This document shows, piece by piece, positions 37,170 to 46,525 of a stretch of 53,165 bases of DNA. Within the stretch, counting starts at the first letter, position 1. The number at the start of each line of letters is the position of its first letter. The notes beneath the pieces were generated by a model. That model searched no databases. It was not told the DNA's origin and was given only the letters and a program-made list of their open reading frames with translations. Position numbers and translations under genes: made by a program. The stretch comes from Alphaproteobacteria bacterium (GTDB taxonomy: Bacteria > Pseudomonadota > Alphaproteobacteria > Micavibrionales > Micavibrionaceae), in assembly GCA_021208265.1 (NCBI GenBank), contig JAJOJU010000028.1, forward strand, positions 1 through 53,165, read 5' to 3'.

Positions 37170-37490
37170 TTAGCGATAGGGGGGTTCGGGAAGAACATCG
37201 CTTTTGCCGTCAAGATGGCGGCTTACACGGGCGACCAGCTCCGGCACGCTGTGACCGGCAATCATACCACCGTGAGCAGGTGTAAAGGTATACAGGTCCG
37301 CACCATCGAGTCCCGCAACACCGAAATGCCCGCGCAGGACTGACTTGCGGTCTTGTTCTTGCGTATAAAGGGCTGGGCCTTTGTCACCGTCTTGCAGGAA
37401 GATCACGCTATGGTTCCGGTCCTTCAGCGTCATGATCACACGGCGCTGCGCATCATCAAACAGAGTATATAGTGTCTTCTCAATTTTCAT
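37170..37490 (-). CDS. Hypothetical small protein (106 aa)
   Basis: No family recognised. It has a beta-rich look: MKIEKTLYTLFDDAQRRVIM, then DRNHSVIFLQDGDKGPALYT and a charged C-terminus. No signal peptide or membrane segment. There is no clear Shine-Dalgarno before the ATG at 37490. It sits upstream of aceB on the same strand with 154 bp between, and is divergent from the 37.7 kb gene. Likely real by codon pattern. Confidence 0.55.
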   Translation of the reverse strand: MKIEKTLYTLFDDAQRRVIMTLKDRNHSVIFLQDGDKGPALYTQEQDRKSVLRGHFGVAGLDGADLYTFTPAHGGMIAGHSVPELVARVSRHLDGKSDVLPEPPYR

Positions 37491-37552
37491 GAAAAAAGAT
37501 TATGGTAAAAAAAGATTGTTCGTCAAGACATTTCGTGAAAAACAAAGACCCG

Positions 37553-37581
37553 TTGACAGAAGTCTACAATTTTATCATTAT
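37553..37581 (+). promoter_or_regulatory. Predicted sigma70-type promoter
   Basis: TTGACA (37553-37558), a 17-bp spacer and CATTAT (37576-37581), pointing to the plus-strand gene at about 37.7 kb. Confidence 0.45.
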
Positions 37582-37729
37582 GACAATGTGAGCAGGGTTA
37601 TAACATTACAAAAACATAAATCAGTTCCATCGGATCATTTTGGCCGCGCGGCAGCTTTTGGTCGAAAAAGCGGCTGTTTTACTGTATCTGCCGCCTATTC
37701 ATGAGAAAGACCCCCTTGACGGATACCGG

Positions 37730-38083
37730 ATGGATGCCATTAACAAGACATTTGAAACCGGCAGCCGCCCCTTTGGTGTGAACGGGGAAGAGATGTTTTT
37801 TGCCATCTATACGCTCATGAAACAGGTGCAAGCGGAAACAGCTGACAGGCAGGTAAGTGAAGCCCGTGACCGCCTGCTGGCGATTGCCACAGGTTTATCG
37901 GATGAAGCGCTGGATGTTATCCGGCGGCTGGAGCTTGATACATATCGCGGGGATATGCCCCCGGATGCGGTCTTGCGGTTTATCTGCTTTGCCGATGACA
38001 AACGCCGCATAATGAAAAAGCGTTTCGATTTTGACAGTCAGGCTCAGCACGAGGCCGATATTATTGAGTTCCCGGCAATTTAA
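37730..38083 (+). CDS. Hypothetical cytoplasmic protein
   Basis: 117 aa from ATG 37730 (MDAINKTFETGSRPFGVNGE). The same frame is open back to a TTG at 37640, which would add 30 residues. Mostly helical and soluble by eye: MFFAIYTLMKQVQAETADRQ, LLAIATGLSDEALDVIRRLE, and a C-terminal charged helix. No motif recognised. It follows a plausible promoter at 37553-37581 and converges with the TlpA-like gene (4-bp overlap of ends). Confidence 0.6.
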   Translation: MDAINKTFETGSRPFGVNGEEMFFAIYTLMKQVQAETADRQVSEARDRLLAIATGLSDEALDVIRRLELDTYRGDMPPDAVLRFICFADDKRRIMKKRFDFDSQAQHEADIIEFPAI

Positions 38084-38637
38084 AGCCCGCTAAGCAGCTT
38101 TTCCATGTCATCCTTAGTCCAGTTTGCGCCGGGAATTTTATGGCGCATGATGCCGCCTGTATCGATCAGGATGGTTTCCGGCAGCTGATATGTCTGGAAC
38201 AGGCCTTGCGTAACGGCGGCCCCGTCATCCAGCGCGATAATAACACCGGGCAGTGACATGGCATCCGGGTGTTCCTTTTCCATGCGGCTCAGGAAACGGT
38301 TCATGGCAGCATCATCAATATCAGATGAGAGCGCCAGCAGGATTGTATTATCAGGGTCCGCGGTGGCAACACTCAGTAGGTCCGGGAATTCCTTGATGCA
38401 AGGGGGGCACCAGCTGGCCCAGAAATTAAGGATGACTTTTTTACCCTTTAAAATCAGAAAGCTTGTGCGTTTTCCCGCGCGGTCGGTGATTGTGAAGTCA
38501 GGGGCGGGCATGCCTTCCGCTTGTTCTTCCGGCGCGGAAATGGGTGCAGAAACACCGGGAGCGCTATGGTCAAAATAGATCGTAAGCCCGGCGGTCAGTA
38601 GCGCGATAATTGTGATGATAAGAAGATTTTTCAGCAT
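38080..38637 (-). CDS. TlpA/ResA-like periplasmic thioredoxin
   Basis: 185 aa. N-terminal anchor MLKNLLIITIIALLTAGLTI, then a thioredoxin fold with the active site NFWASWCPPCIKEF (CPPC) and the late cis-Pro segment YQLPETILID. It would face the periplasm. Because it directly follows the fused CcsBA gene (7-bp overlap), its likely role is to reduce apocytochrome c haem-binding cysteines in System II cytochrome c maturation, as ResA or CcsX does. Start at 38637; an upstream ATG at 38655 adds six residues. Confidence 0.9.
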   Translation of the reverse strand: MLKNLLIITIIALLTAGLTIYFDHSAPGVSAPISAPEEQAEGMPAPDFTITDRAGKRTSFLILKGKKVILNFWASWCPPCIKEFPDLLSVATADPDNTILLALSSDIDDAAMNRFLSRMEKEHPDAMSLPGVIIALDDGAAVTQGLFQTYQLPETILIDTGGIMRHKIPGANWTKDDMEKLLSGL

Positions 38638-41570
38638 GCGCGCGCCCTGTACCATAAAGTGCCGATGAGTAAAATTTCAGCGGCGCAGAATGTGCCCAGC
38701 CCGGCAGCGAGGCCCGATGTAAAGCCGTAAGAATGAAGCCCGACCCCCAGCAGATTAACCCCGAACCATGACAGCGCCACCACCACGTTCAGGAAGGCCA
38801 GCCCCGCCATAAAGGCCCGGTCCGGCAAGTGGCCGGAAAGCCGCCCGTGTTGCAGCCAGATCAGCCAGAGAACGATCAGAAGCGCGCCGTTTTCTTTCGG
38901 GTCCCAGCCCCAGAAACGGCCCCAGCTTTGATGGCCCAGATGCCCCCTAATATCGTGCCCACGCAGGTAAACAAAAGGGCGGCGATGGAGAGGCGATAGC
39001 ACAAATCATAAAGCCGTTTGCCGCCTTTCATCAGCTGCATATGAGACCAGCAGCGCCGTAATGACACAAAAACCATATCCCGCCGTGATGATCAGCACAT
39101 GGGTGGCGAGCCAGAAATTGGTGTTGAGTACCGCGCCCAGCACATCGAAATTCGATGAATCTGGAATGGTCACAGCGCCACAGCCAGCAAGGCAAGTGCC
39201 GCAAAGGACCCCGCCCCGGCAGGCAGTTTTGTTTTTTAAACGTAACGCCGCCATGATGCCCGCCAGCGCGGCAATCAGCGCCACAAATAAAACGGACTCA
39301 TAAAGCGTGCCCACAGGTGGGCGTTCGAGGATGATCATCCGCGTACCTATTGCCACCATGTGCAAAAGCAGGGCTGTGGAGAGGGATATAGCGGCAGCGG
39401 AGCCTGCGAGGGGCAAGCCGGGTTTATAAAAAGACAGCAGCAGGAAAAGCAAAGCACCCGCATAAAAACGCCATCGCCCAGTGATAAGGCTGGTAGATCT
39501 GATAAATCATTTCCGCGTGCAAAGCTGCCGGGCGCAGACCGGGGCGAGGCTTATCGAGCAGAAGGGCGTTAAGACGGGATAAGGATGCGTCCCAGTCTTT
39601 GGCATCATCCATTTGCCAGGCCAGCGCCATGGATTGCCATTGCTTAAGTATCTCTACCCCTTCCGGTGACCCGCTGCCGGAGAGTAATGTTTGCCACGGG
39701 GTTTGCCATTCCGGCGTTGCCTTGCCGTCCCATAACGGGGGAATAACGGCAAAGACGGTGTTGGGGACCGCCCCTTCGCGGATTTGATCCAGCGCGAAAG
39801 ACAGCTGAACGGTACGCATTTCTTCTTCCGTATAGGCTTTCAGGTTATCGCCCTTGCGGCTTAAAACATCCTTCACCAGCGCATCGATTTCCGGGCGCAG
39901 CCGCGCAAAATCAACATAGGACAGCGTGTATTTTTTTATGGCCCCATTCTTCGAAGTTTTCCGGCGGCTCAACATCCAGCGGCAGCACCGGGGTAAGGGC
40001 GCGCAGGACTTGCCCGTAGGTAAAAAGTTTTCCTGCAAATCTAATAAAGCCGTTTGAGCGGCGCTTTGTTTTTCCGGCGGAATGGCGGCATAGGCGATCA
40101 GCTTTTCGCGCTGCCCGGCAAGGCGGGGGCTGAGATCGGTATATGATAAAAGAACCGGGCCGTCCCCCTTGATGTTCAGGGTTTCATAAAGGGCCGGGTT
40201 TATTTTGAATACCGGTTTTTCGGCGGCGCTGGCGGGGTCGAACAGGCTTTCCGCCAGCCATTCATGCGCGGCTTTATCATCCGGTGCCGGAGTGCCCGAA
40301 AGGCGCGATAACAAAATACGGGCAAAGCTTTCGACCGGCTTGACGCGTCCTTCATGCTGGATAGGGAGCGTTCTGAAATCATCAAGGTCAAGACCTGCCG
40401 CATGGGCGTTCGTGCCGGGTATGAGGGAGATTAGCGCCAGCAAAACCGCCAAAGCCAGCTTGCGCCGTAATATCAGGGCCAGATGCAAAATCAGCCCCGC
40501 GGCGATGATGATCGTGCCGATATAAGGCACCAGCCGCCCTTGTTTTCGACAACACTTAAAACGCTGATATTCTTTCCATCCGCATCCGTATCGAAGGATG
40601 ATTGATAAAACGTGTAACCGCGGTAACGCAGCGGCGCGTTCATTGATATTTCCGCTTCCCATTTCAGGGCGCCGTCTTCCACACGCACATCAGATTCATA
40701 GGCGCGAGCCATTGCCGTGCCGGGGTGGTCGGTTTTTCTGAAATCCTGCAAGCTCAGCGCAAAGGGCAACAGGCGCTGCGCCTTGCCGAGAATGATTTTA
40801 TATTCGTGTTCCCCGGCGGCGATGACGACCGGGCGCGGCATGGCCTCAAACGCGATGTAACTGCCGTCCTGATCACCTCCCGCCCCCTCAATCGCAAAGG
40901 TGATCCCGGCCAGATTTTTCTCATCATCCTTATCCGGCGCGGTGGTGGAAAGCGCCATTTTTTCGGCGAGATCTTTGGGTGTGCCTTTCATAAAATCCTG
41001 CGCCGTTTCCGCGCGCATGGTAATGGCGCAACTGCGGCACAGGGAAAGCGGCGTGATAGAAAAAGGGGCATCCGGCAGGGGGATCGCTTTGTTTTCGGCC
41101 AGATCCGTAAACGGGACTTTGAAGGTGGCGCCGTCATCACGGAAGATGGAAAATTCCCGCGCATGATAATCATAAACGAAGGGCGATGTTTGCCCTTCGG
41201 TAAGCGCCATATAACCTTCGCGGGCAAAAAGCGCTGTCAAAAGCCCGCCGATTAAAAGCGTGAGCGCGCCCAGATGCGCCAGAATAATTCCGGCTTTGTC
41301 CCAGCGCCATTCGCTGTAGAGAATAAATTTGAGTGTAAGGTTGAGGGCAATAAACCCCAAAAGCGCGAACCCGCCGGGCAGCGGAATTTGGAACCCTTCC
41401 GGCCCCACCCATAAAATGAAGCTCGCGAAATATTGCTTCTGGGCTTCATAAATGCCGATATGACCCTGCACCAGCGTGCCCACAATCAAAAGCGCCATCA
41501 GCGCCGGCAGCGTGTAAAACACAATCGCCGGGCGGGCAAGATTCTGGATAAGGGATTGGGGTGCTTGCAT
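38631..41570 (-). CDS. ccsBA: Fused ResB-ResC (CcsBA) cytochrome c synthase, multiple frameshifts
   Basis: About 979 codons when joined. The N-terminal half (from MQAPQSLIQNLARPAIVFYT) is ResB/Ccs1-like: membrane helices and a large periplasmic domain ending YTFYQSSFDTDADGKNISVL. After a further helix comes the linker FRTLPIQHEGRVKPVESFAR, typical of fused proteins, then the ResC/CcsA half with the haem-handling WWD motif WGRFWGWDPKENGALL. It exports haem and attaches it to apocytochrome c. Indels near 40533-40541, 40021-40026, 39931-39937, 39464-39468, about 39178, about 39225, 39045-39050 and about 38935 must be bridged. Several are compensating pairs. Confidence 0.85.
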
Positions 41571-41942
41571 GGCCTAGCAATAAGTGAAACTGAGTTACTT
41601 TTCAATATGCCAACTATTTACAGATTCCATAAGCGGTTAATATCTGTGGAAAAAAATGTGGATTGATTCCTGTTATTGACTCTGGAATCGCGAATCAGTG
41701 GATAAGAAAAAAAATCTTATCCTGTGGATAACCGTGGGGGCTTGAGATTTTAAAATAGACCAAAAAAATGTGTCTTTCTAAAGTAAAGGTGTCAATGCAT
41801 TCGCAAAGACACCTTTACCTGGAGAACGAAAACGCTGCTCCATATAGCAAATCGCAGTGTAGACAGGTTCTTTGGGCATATCAAACTCTTTCTCATTCTG
41901 TCTTTTGTTTCGATGAGAATCAAAAATGAAAGAGACTAAAAA
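41571..41942. other. DnaA-box and GANTC cluster: second origin candidate or DnaA-binding site
   Basis: 372 bp without a gene. Between 41623 and 41740 lie five GANTC sites (41623, 41665, 41678, 41685, 41692) and DnaA-type boxes on the minus strand: TGTGGAAAA (41645) and a perfect TGTGGATAA (41723), with one-mismatch AGTGGATAA (41697) and a weaker TGTGGATTG (41657). The last two strong boxes flank a palindrome GGATAAGA/TCTTATCC around an A-rich loop. An AT-rich stretch follows (41748-41770). By motif content it equals or exceeds the hemE-side region, but no conserved origin neighbour is next to it. Confidence 0.55.
41783..41818 (+). promoter_or_regulatory. Leader stem-loop upstream of the 60-aa gene
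   Basis: Perfect 11-bp arms GTAAAGGTGTC (41783-41793) and GACACCTTTAC (41808-41818) with a 14-nt loop. A competing pairing, TGTCTTT (41771-41777) with AAAGACA (41805-41811), overlaps the right arm. No T run follows on the plus strand. Lying 125 bp before the small gene, it may be a regulatory leader or an operator. Confidence 0.5.
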
Positions 41943-42125
41943 ATGTTTACTACGTTAGTTAGAAGACCCATTGGCACAACGGCTAGAACGGGCGAAAAAT
42001 GCCCCGAAAGTGGTGTTTGGAGAGTAGTTGGAGAGCCATCCACTACAGCTCCAATTGCTTTTGGAAATGTGATGCCACCATATAGCGGTCGAGCTGTTAC
42101 ATGGATGCTTATCAGGCACGCATAA
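41943..42125 (+). CDS. Small conserved-looking protein (60 aa)
   Basis: 60 aa. The sequence TGEKCPESGVWRVVGEPSTT followed by AFGNVMPPYSGRAVTWMLI resembles a small-protein pattern (T-G-x-x-C-P-x-S-G-x-W with MPPY and VTW) that I remember from proteobacteria and that recalls Firmicutes YjzC. This link is from memory. No signal peptide and one Cys. The ATG at 41943 follows an A-rich stretch without a clear Shine-Dalgarno. It has a structured leader upstream and a strong terminator 10 bp downstream, so it is probably an independent transcription unit. Confidence 0.6.
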   Translation: MFTTLVRRPIGTTARTGEKCPESGVWRVVGEPSTTAPIAFGNVMPPYSGRAVTWMLIRHA

Positions 42126-42130
42126 AAGAA

Positions 42131-42166
42131 AAAAAGGGGGCTTAACGGCCCCCTGATTTTTTTTTT
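42131..42166. terminator. Bidirectional rho-independent terminator
   Basis: GGGGGC (42136-42141) and GCCCCC (42148-42153) with a 6-nt loop, T10 on the plus side (42157-42166) and A runs on the other. It ends the 60-aa gene on the plus strand and the tRNA-Ala transcript on the minus strand. Confidence 0.92.
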
Positions 42167-42182
42167 AATCATAACAGAGAAT

Positions 42183-42258
42183 TGGTGGACCCTAGCGGGA
42201 TCGAACCGCTGACCTCTACAATGCCATCGTAGCGCTCTCCCAGCTGAGCTAAGGGCCC
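42183..42258 (-). tRNA. tRNA-Ala (anticodon GGC)
   Basis: 76 nt on the minus strand, from GGGCCCTTAGCTCAGCTGGG to an encoded CCA end. The acceptor stem GGGCCCT/AGGGTCC pairs with one G-T, the D arm is AGCTCAGCTGGGAGAGCG, the anticodon loop is ATGGCAT (anticodon GGC, reading GCC codons), and the T arm contains GGTTCGATCCC. It is flanked by a palindromic element upstream and a shared terminator downstream. Confidence 0.97.
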
Positions 42259-42261
42259 TCA

Positions 42262-42314
42262 AGCTTTCATCGTTCCCCCTGAAATATGTTGCTTCAGGCA
42301 AAACGTTGTTTGCT
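42262..42314. repeat. Structured palindromic element, copy 2
   Basis: Shares with 2694-2798 the outer halves AGCTTTCATCGTTCCC and AAACGTTGTTTGCT and the loop core TGTTGCTT, but the inner stem is CCTGAA/TTCAGG instead of TTTGGGC/GCCCAAA, and the nested hairpin is absent. It begins 4 bp upstream of tRNA-Ala, where the tRNA promoter should be. Different stem sequences with pairing kept suggest selection for structure. Confidence 0.55.
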
Positions 42315-42373
42315 AAATAGTGGGTAATCAGTAATTGGTGATGGATAAGATTTCAAGAGGAATCTTCAAAAAA

Positions 42374-42397
42374 CAAAAAAGCCCGGTCTTCGCCGGG
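42374..42397 (-). terminator. Rho-independent terminator of mscL
   Basis: On the minus strand CCCGG-CGAAGA-CCGGG is followed by CTTTTTTG. A larger GC-rich hairpin lies next to it (42398-42425). Correct position after the mscL stop. Confidence 0.82.
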
Positions 42398-42452
42398 AGG
42401 GCACGCCGGGTATGGCGGCCCGGCGTGAGAGATATTTGTGTTTAAACGCCTG

Positions 42453-43150
42453 TTACTTTTTAACGGGCGGCGTTGTGGGTTTTGTATCCGCTTTAACCGC
42501 TGTTTTTGGCGCTGCTTTTGCAACTGTTTTAGCCGCTGTTTTCACTGTTTTGGCTTTAGCGGTTTTGTGGGCGCTTTTTTCTTCACCGCCTTTTTAGGAG
42601 CGGTTTTCTTAACGGTAGTTGTTTTTTTAGCTGCTGTTTTTTTCTTCTTGGCCGCAGGTTTCTTTTTCGCAGGGGTTGCTACTTTTGATGCTGCCGGGGT
42701 TGTCAGCAGAGGTTTGCTGGTGCCGCCTTTTGCCAAAAGATCACGAATTTCGCTCAAGAGCTGGATATCAGCCGGAGGCGGCGCAGAAGCCTTGCCCCCT
42801 TTAGCCGCTTCCTTGATAGCCATGGCTTTGATCTTGTTTACATTCTTGACCAGCAGGAACACCACGAAAGATACGATCAGGAAGTTGATGACGGCATTGA
42901 TGAAAACGCCGTATGTGATGACGGGGGCGCCGGCATCTTTTGCGGCTTTGAGTGAGTCATAAACTTGTGCGTCCAGTGCCACGAATTTATCGGCAAAATC
43001 AACGCCGCTGGTCATGACGCCAATGATGGGCATGATCAGATCACCCACCATTGAATTAACGATAGCGGTAAATGCTGCGCCCATAATGATACCGACCGCC
43101 ATATCCATGACATTGCCGCGCGCGATGAAATCACGAAATTCTTTGAACAT
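42453..43150 (-). CDS. mscL: Large-conductance mechanosensitive channel with Lys/Ala-rich tail, one frameshift
   Basis: MscL opens under membrane tension to release solutes. The first 120 residues are standard: [20 protein letters not shown], first helix [16 protein letters not shown], periplasmic loop, second helix [20 protein letters not shown], then the cytoplasmic helix with [12 protein letters not shown] long Lys/Ala/Pro tail follows, like histone H1 repeats ([15 protein letters not shown]). One frame stops at 42542. If one A is restored in the run 42575-42580, the Lys/Ala/Thr pattern continues about 30 residues more to a TAA at 42453. Typical MscL is about 140 aa, so the tail is unusual. 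Confidence 0.9.
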
Positions 43151-43290
43151 TCTTTTCCCCTTGGGTTTTTTCTTGGTTTTGTTTTTTGATTGTCGTCCCT
43201 GCCGAAAGGCAAAGGTGTGATTTATCTAGGGTCATAAAAAAAGCCGCTTTGGTCAAGCGCTTTTATGAAGCTTAGTAAAGATATCAATAT

Positions 43291-44001
43291 CTATTCGCGG
43301 TTACCCAGAAGGTGCAGCAAAAACTGGAACAGGTTGATGAAGTCCAGATACAGGCTGAGTGCGCCCATGATTGCCAGTTTCATGGCTTCGGTCTGCCCCA
43401 TGGCATAGCTGTATGTTTCCTTGATGCGCTGTGTATCCCAGGCGGTCAGGCCCGTAAAGGCGATCACGCCGATCACGGAAATGGCAAAGGACATGGCGCT
43501 TGATTGCAGGAAGATATTAACCAGCGAGGCAATAATAATACCGATCACCGCCATGATCATCATCGACCCCATGCTGGAGAGATCTTTCTTGGTTGTGTAG
43601 CCGTATATAGAAGTTGCGGTAAACATACCCGCGGTGATGAAGAACACGCGCGCAATACTTTCACCGGAATAAACGGCAAAGATATAGGAAAGCGAAAGAC
43701 CGATCAGGGCTGTCAGCAGAATATAGACGGCAGCAACACCATTTACGCTCATGCGGGCGACTTTACCCGGCGTCAGGCCAAAGAATATTACGGCCAGCGG
43801 CGATAGCGCCACCACAAGCCCGATCCAGGAACCGTGGATGACCTGAAATAGCGCCGGGGTCTGGTAGGTGACCCATGACACAAGGCCCGTGACCACAAGG
43901 CCAAGGGCCATCATGTTGTAGACTTTTTGCATATACGCCTGCAGCCCGCGATCAATCGTGCCTTCGCGGCTGGGGGCAGCGGTGTATTGTCTGTTTTCCA
44001 T
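43291..44001 (-). CDS. ybhL: Bax inhibitor-1/YccA family membrane protein
   Basis: 236 aa, seven hydrophobic helices in the inner membrane. Family marks: the N-terminal DRGLQAYMQKVYNMMALGLVV, a long run of helices, and the C-terminal GALSLYLDFINLFQFLLHLL with the conserved Asp pair region (the pH-sensing, calcium-leak Asp site in BsYetJ). Bacterial members are linked to calcium leak and protease regulation. Transcribed alone with AGGAG upstream. Confidence 0.92.
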   Translation of the reverse strand: MENRQYTAAPSREGTIDRGLQAYMQKVYNMMALGLVVTGLVSWVTYQTPALFQVIHGSWIGLVVALSPLAVIFFGLTPGKVARMSVNGVAAVYILLTALIGLSLSYIFAVYSGESIARVFFITAGMFTATSIYGYTTKKDLSSMGSMMIMAVIGIIIASLVNIFLQSSAMSFAISVIGVIAFTGLTAWDTQRIKETYSYAMGQTEAMKLAIMGALSLYLDFINLFQFLLHLLGNRE

Positions 44002-44096
44002 TGTTTTCGTTTCTCCTTACAAACTAACGGTTTAAATAGCAAAACCATTACAGAACTATATAAGTCCTATTTTAAGGCAATTCAAGGGAAACCAAA

Positions 44097-44131
44097 AGTA
44101 AAACCGGCCCTGAGGGGAGCCGGTTTTTTGT
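44097..44131. terminator. Terminator after the M3 peptidase gene
   Basis: AACCGGC (44102-44108) and GCCGGTT (44119-44125) with a 10-nt loop. T6 follows on the plus side, and TTTTACTTTT on the minus side, so it works on the minus strand after the peptidase and possibly in both directions. Confidence 0.75.
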
Positions 44132-44146
44132 ATAAAGTTAGAGGGT

Positions 44147-46446
44147 TCAGGATGGCTGGGTATCCGGCAAGGCTTCTGCTGCCGCTGTGGTTGCGGGAGT
44201 AGCTGAGGCGGTGTTCAGCCCTTCGCGGCGCAGCAGGCGCCCGTATCGGGTTCCCTGCCCATCATAGCCTTGAAGATATCCATTGGCTCTGCCGTACCAC
44301 CTTGTTCGTAAATAGTTTCGCGCAGGCGCTTGGCGGTTTCGGGGTGATAAAGACCGTTTTTCTTGAATTCTTCAAACACATCAGCTTCCAGAACTTCTGC
44401 CCATTTATAGCTGTAATAGCCCGATGAATAGCCAACCGGGTCACTAAACAAATGCCCGAAATTGGTGGACATGGTCGAGGTGCGTTCGGGCCAGAAGCTG
44501 GTGAGGGCATGCACCTGATCTTCAATCTGGTCAACCGAAGCAATATCAGCCGGATCTTGCGTATGCCAGAGCATATCTGTCAGCCCCAGCGCTGTTTGGC
44601 GCAAGCCGAAATAGGCGGAGCCATAGTGCTTCATCTCTTCCAGCTTGGCGAGATATTCCGCCGGGAATGCAGTGTCTTCTTTGTAATGCACGGCGAAGGT
44701 ATCCAGAACTTCCTTCTCGCTCATCCAGTTTTCTTGCAACTGGGACGGCAGTTCCACAAAGTCCCATTTCACATTTGTCCCGGTAAGAGAGGGGTATTTG
44801 CCCCGGCCCAGAGCGCCGTGGAAGCCGTGTCCGCCTTCATGATAAAGTGTGCGGACATCATCCATGGACAGAAGGCAGGGTTCCCCTTCCGGCGGTTTTT
44901 GATAGTTGCAGCTGTTAGTGACGATGGGGATTTGTTGATTACCGTTCTTATCAAGCCCGGCATCACGCAGATTATTCATCCACGCCCCGCCGCGCTTAAC
45001 ACCGGCTTCTGCAAAGTAGTCGGCGTAGAACAGAGCGCGAGTTTCGCCCGTTTGCTGATCACGCACTTCATAGACCTTGGCATCATCGCGGTACACCGGA
45101 TATTTATCCGTAGCTTCAACCATCTCCACACCGAACAGTTTTTCGATATGGGCGCGGAAGCCATCAAACACACGGCTTAGCTCGAAATAGGGGCGCAGTT
45201 TTTCCGTGTCGAAATCAAACAGTTCCTTCTGCAATTTTTTGCTATAGAAACCAAAATCCCAGGGTTGGAAATCCGTATGCCCCTGCTTGGCAGCGTACTC
45301 TTTGACAGAGTTAAAGTAAGCTTCCCCCTCCGGCTTATAGGCGGCAAGATTTTTATGCAGGAAATCCATCACCGTTTGCTGCGATCCCGCCATGCGGTCC
45401 GCCAGAATAAAGGCGGCATGGTTTTCAAAGCCCAGAAGTTGGGCTTTTTCATGGCGCAGTTTTACAATATCCAGAGTGATCTGGCTGTTGTCGTAGGGAG
45501 CGACATCGCCGATTTTCGAGGACGCTTCGCTCAATTCTTTCCGCAGGTCGCGGTTTTCACAATAGACCAGAATTTCAGTCGGCGGCGGTTGAAGCCGGAT
45601 CAGGTATTTGCCATCCAGTGCGGCCTGGCGCTCCAGAAAATGTTTCTGGGCGGCTTCTGCTGCACGGCGGGCTGTCGCCACTAGATCAGATGCAATTTGC
45701 GGGGTTTTGAAGCTGCGCGGGTCGATGGTTTCCATCGTTTCAAAAGCAATTTGTGTGCGATCGCGGTTCTTCTCAGCAGCTTTTACAGCGTTTTCCGCTG
45801 CTGCTTTCAGGACCTTCAGCGTGCGTTCCGGCACGCCGGGAAGTTCCTCCAGCGTGGTGATCCGCTCATAAGACCCGGAATGTCTAAGGGTGTTCTGCTT
45901 GTACGTAGTTGTCAGGCGGGCCAGTTCGGAATTGATCTCTTTCATACGTGCCTTGCCGGCGTCATCCAGAAGTGCGCCGCTGCGTACCCGGCTTTTATAT
46001 GTTTTTTCCAGCAGCATCATCTGTTCCGGGTCAAGGCCCAGCGTATCTTTCGCGTCATAAACGGCTTTGATGCGGGCGAACAGAACGTCATCCATGGAAA
46101 CGGCGCTGCCGAACGCCGATGTTTTGGCATCGAATTCAGGTTCCAGCGCCCGGATTTCATCGCTTGAATTATTGCTGCCGAGAACGCCGAATACGGTCAG
46201 CACGCGGCCCAGCGCCTCGCCGGAGAATTCCAGCGCTTCGATCGTGTTTTCAAAGCTGGGGGCTTCCGGGTTGTTTTTAATGGCATCAATTTCTTTTTGT
46301 GCTTCGGCCAAAGCATATTCCAGTGCCGGAGCCAGATGTTCCAGCTCAACTTTATCGAACGCGAACGCGCCGTAAGGCAGCGCGGGTGGATTAATCAGGG
46401 GGTTGCTTGAAGCTGTGGCGTTAAAATTCTGAGAATCAGCGGTCAT
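44147..46446 (-). CDS. M3 family metallopeptidase (oligopeptidase A / Dcp-like), C-terminal frameshift
   Basis: About 766 aa. Zinc peptidase with the catalytic motif LYHEGGHGFHGALG (HExxH) and the downstream Glu region WDFVELPSQLQENW. N-terminal region KVELEHLAPALEYALAEAQK matches M3 enzymes that degrade short peptides in the cytoplasm. The frame as given ends at 44215 with an odd GACCAAKG. Restoring one C at 44236-44242 gives the normal M3 ending GREPDTGALLRREGL followed by a short Ala/Thr tail to TGA at 44147-44149. OpdA and Dcp cannot be told apart here. Confidence 0.93.
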
Positions 46447-46525
46447 GTTAATAGTTACTCCCTGTTTTATGGTTATATATCCGATTTGTAGACGGTTGCT
46501 TTATGGAATGCAACCGGGAATCGGT

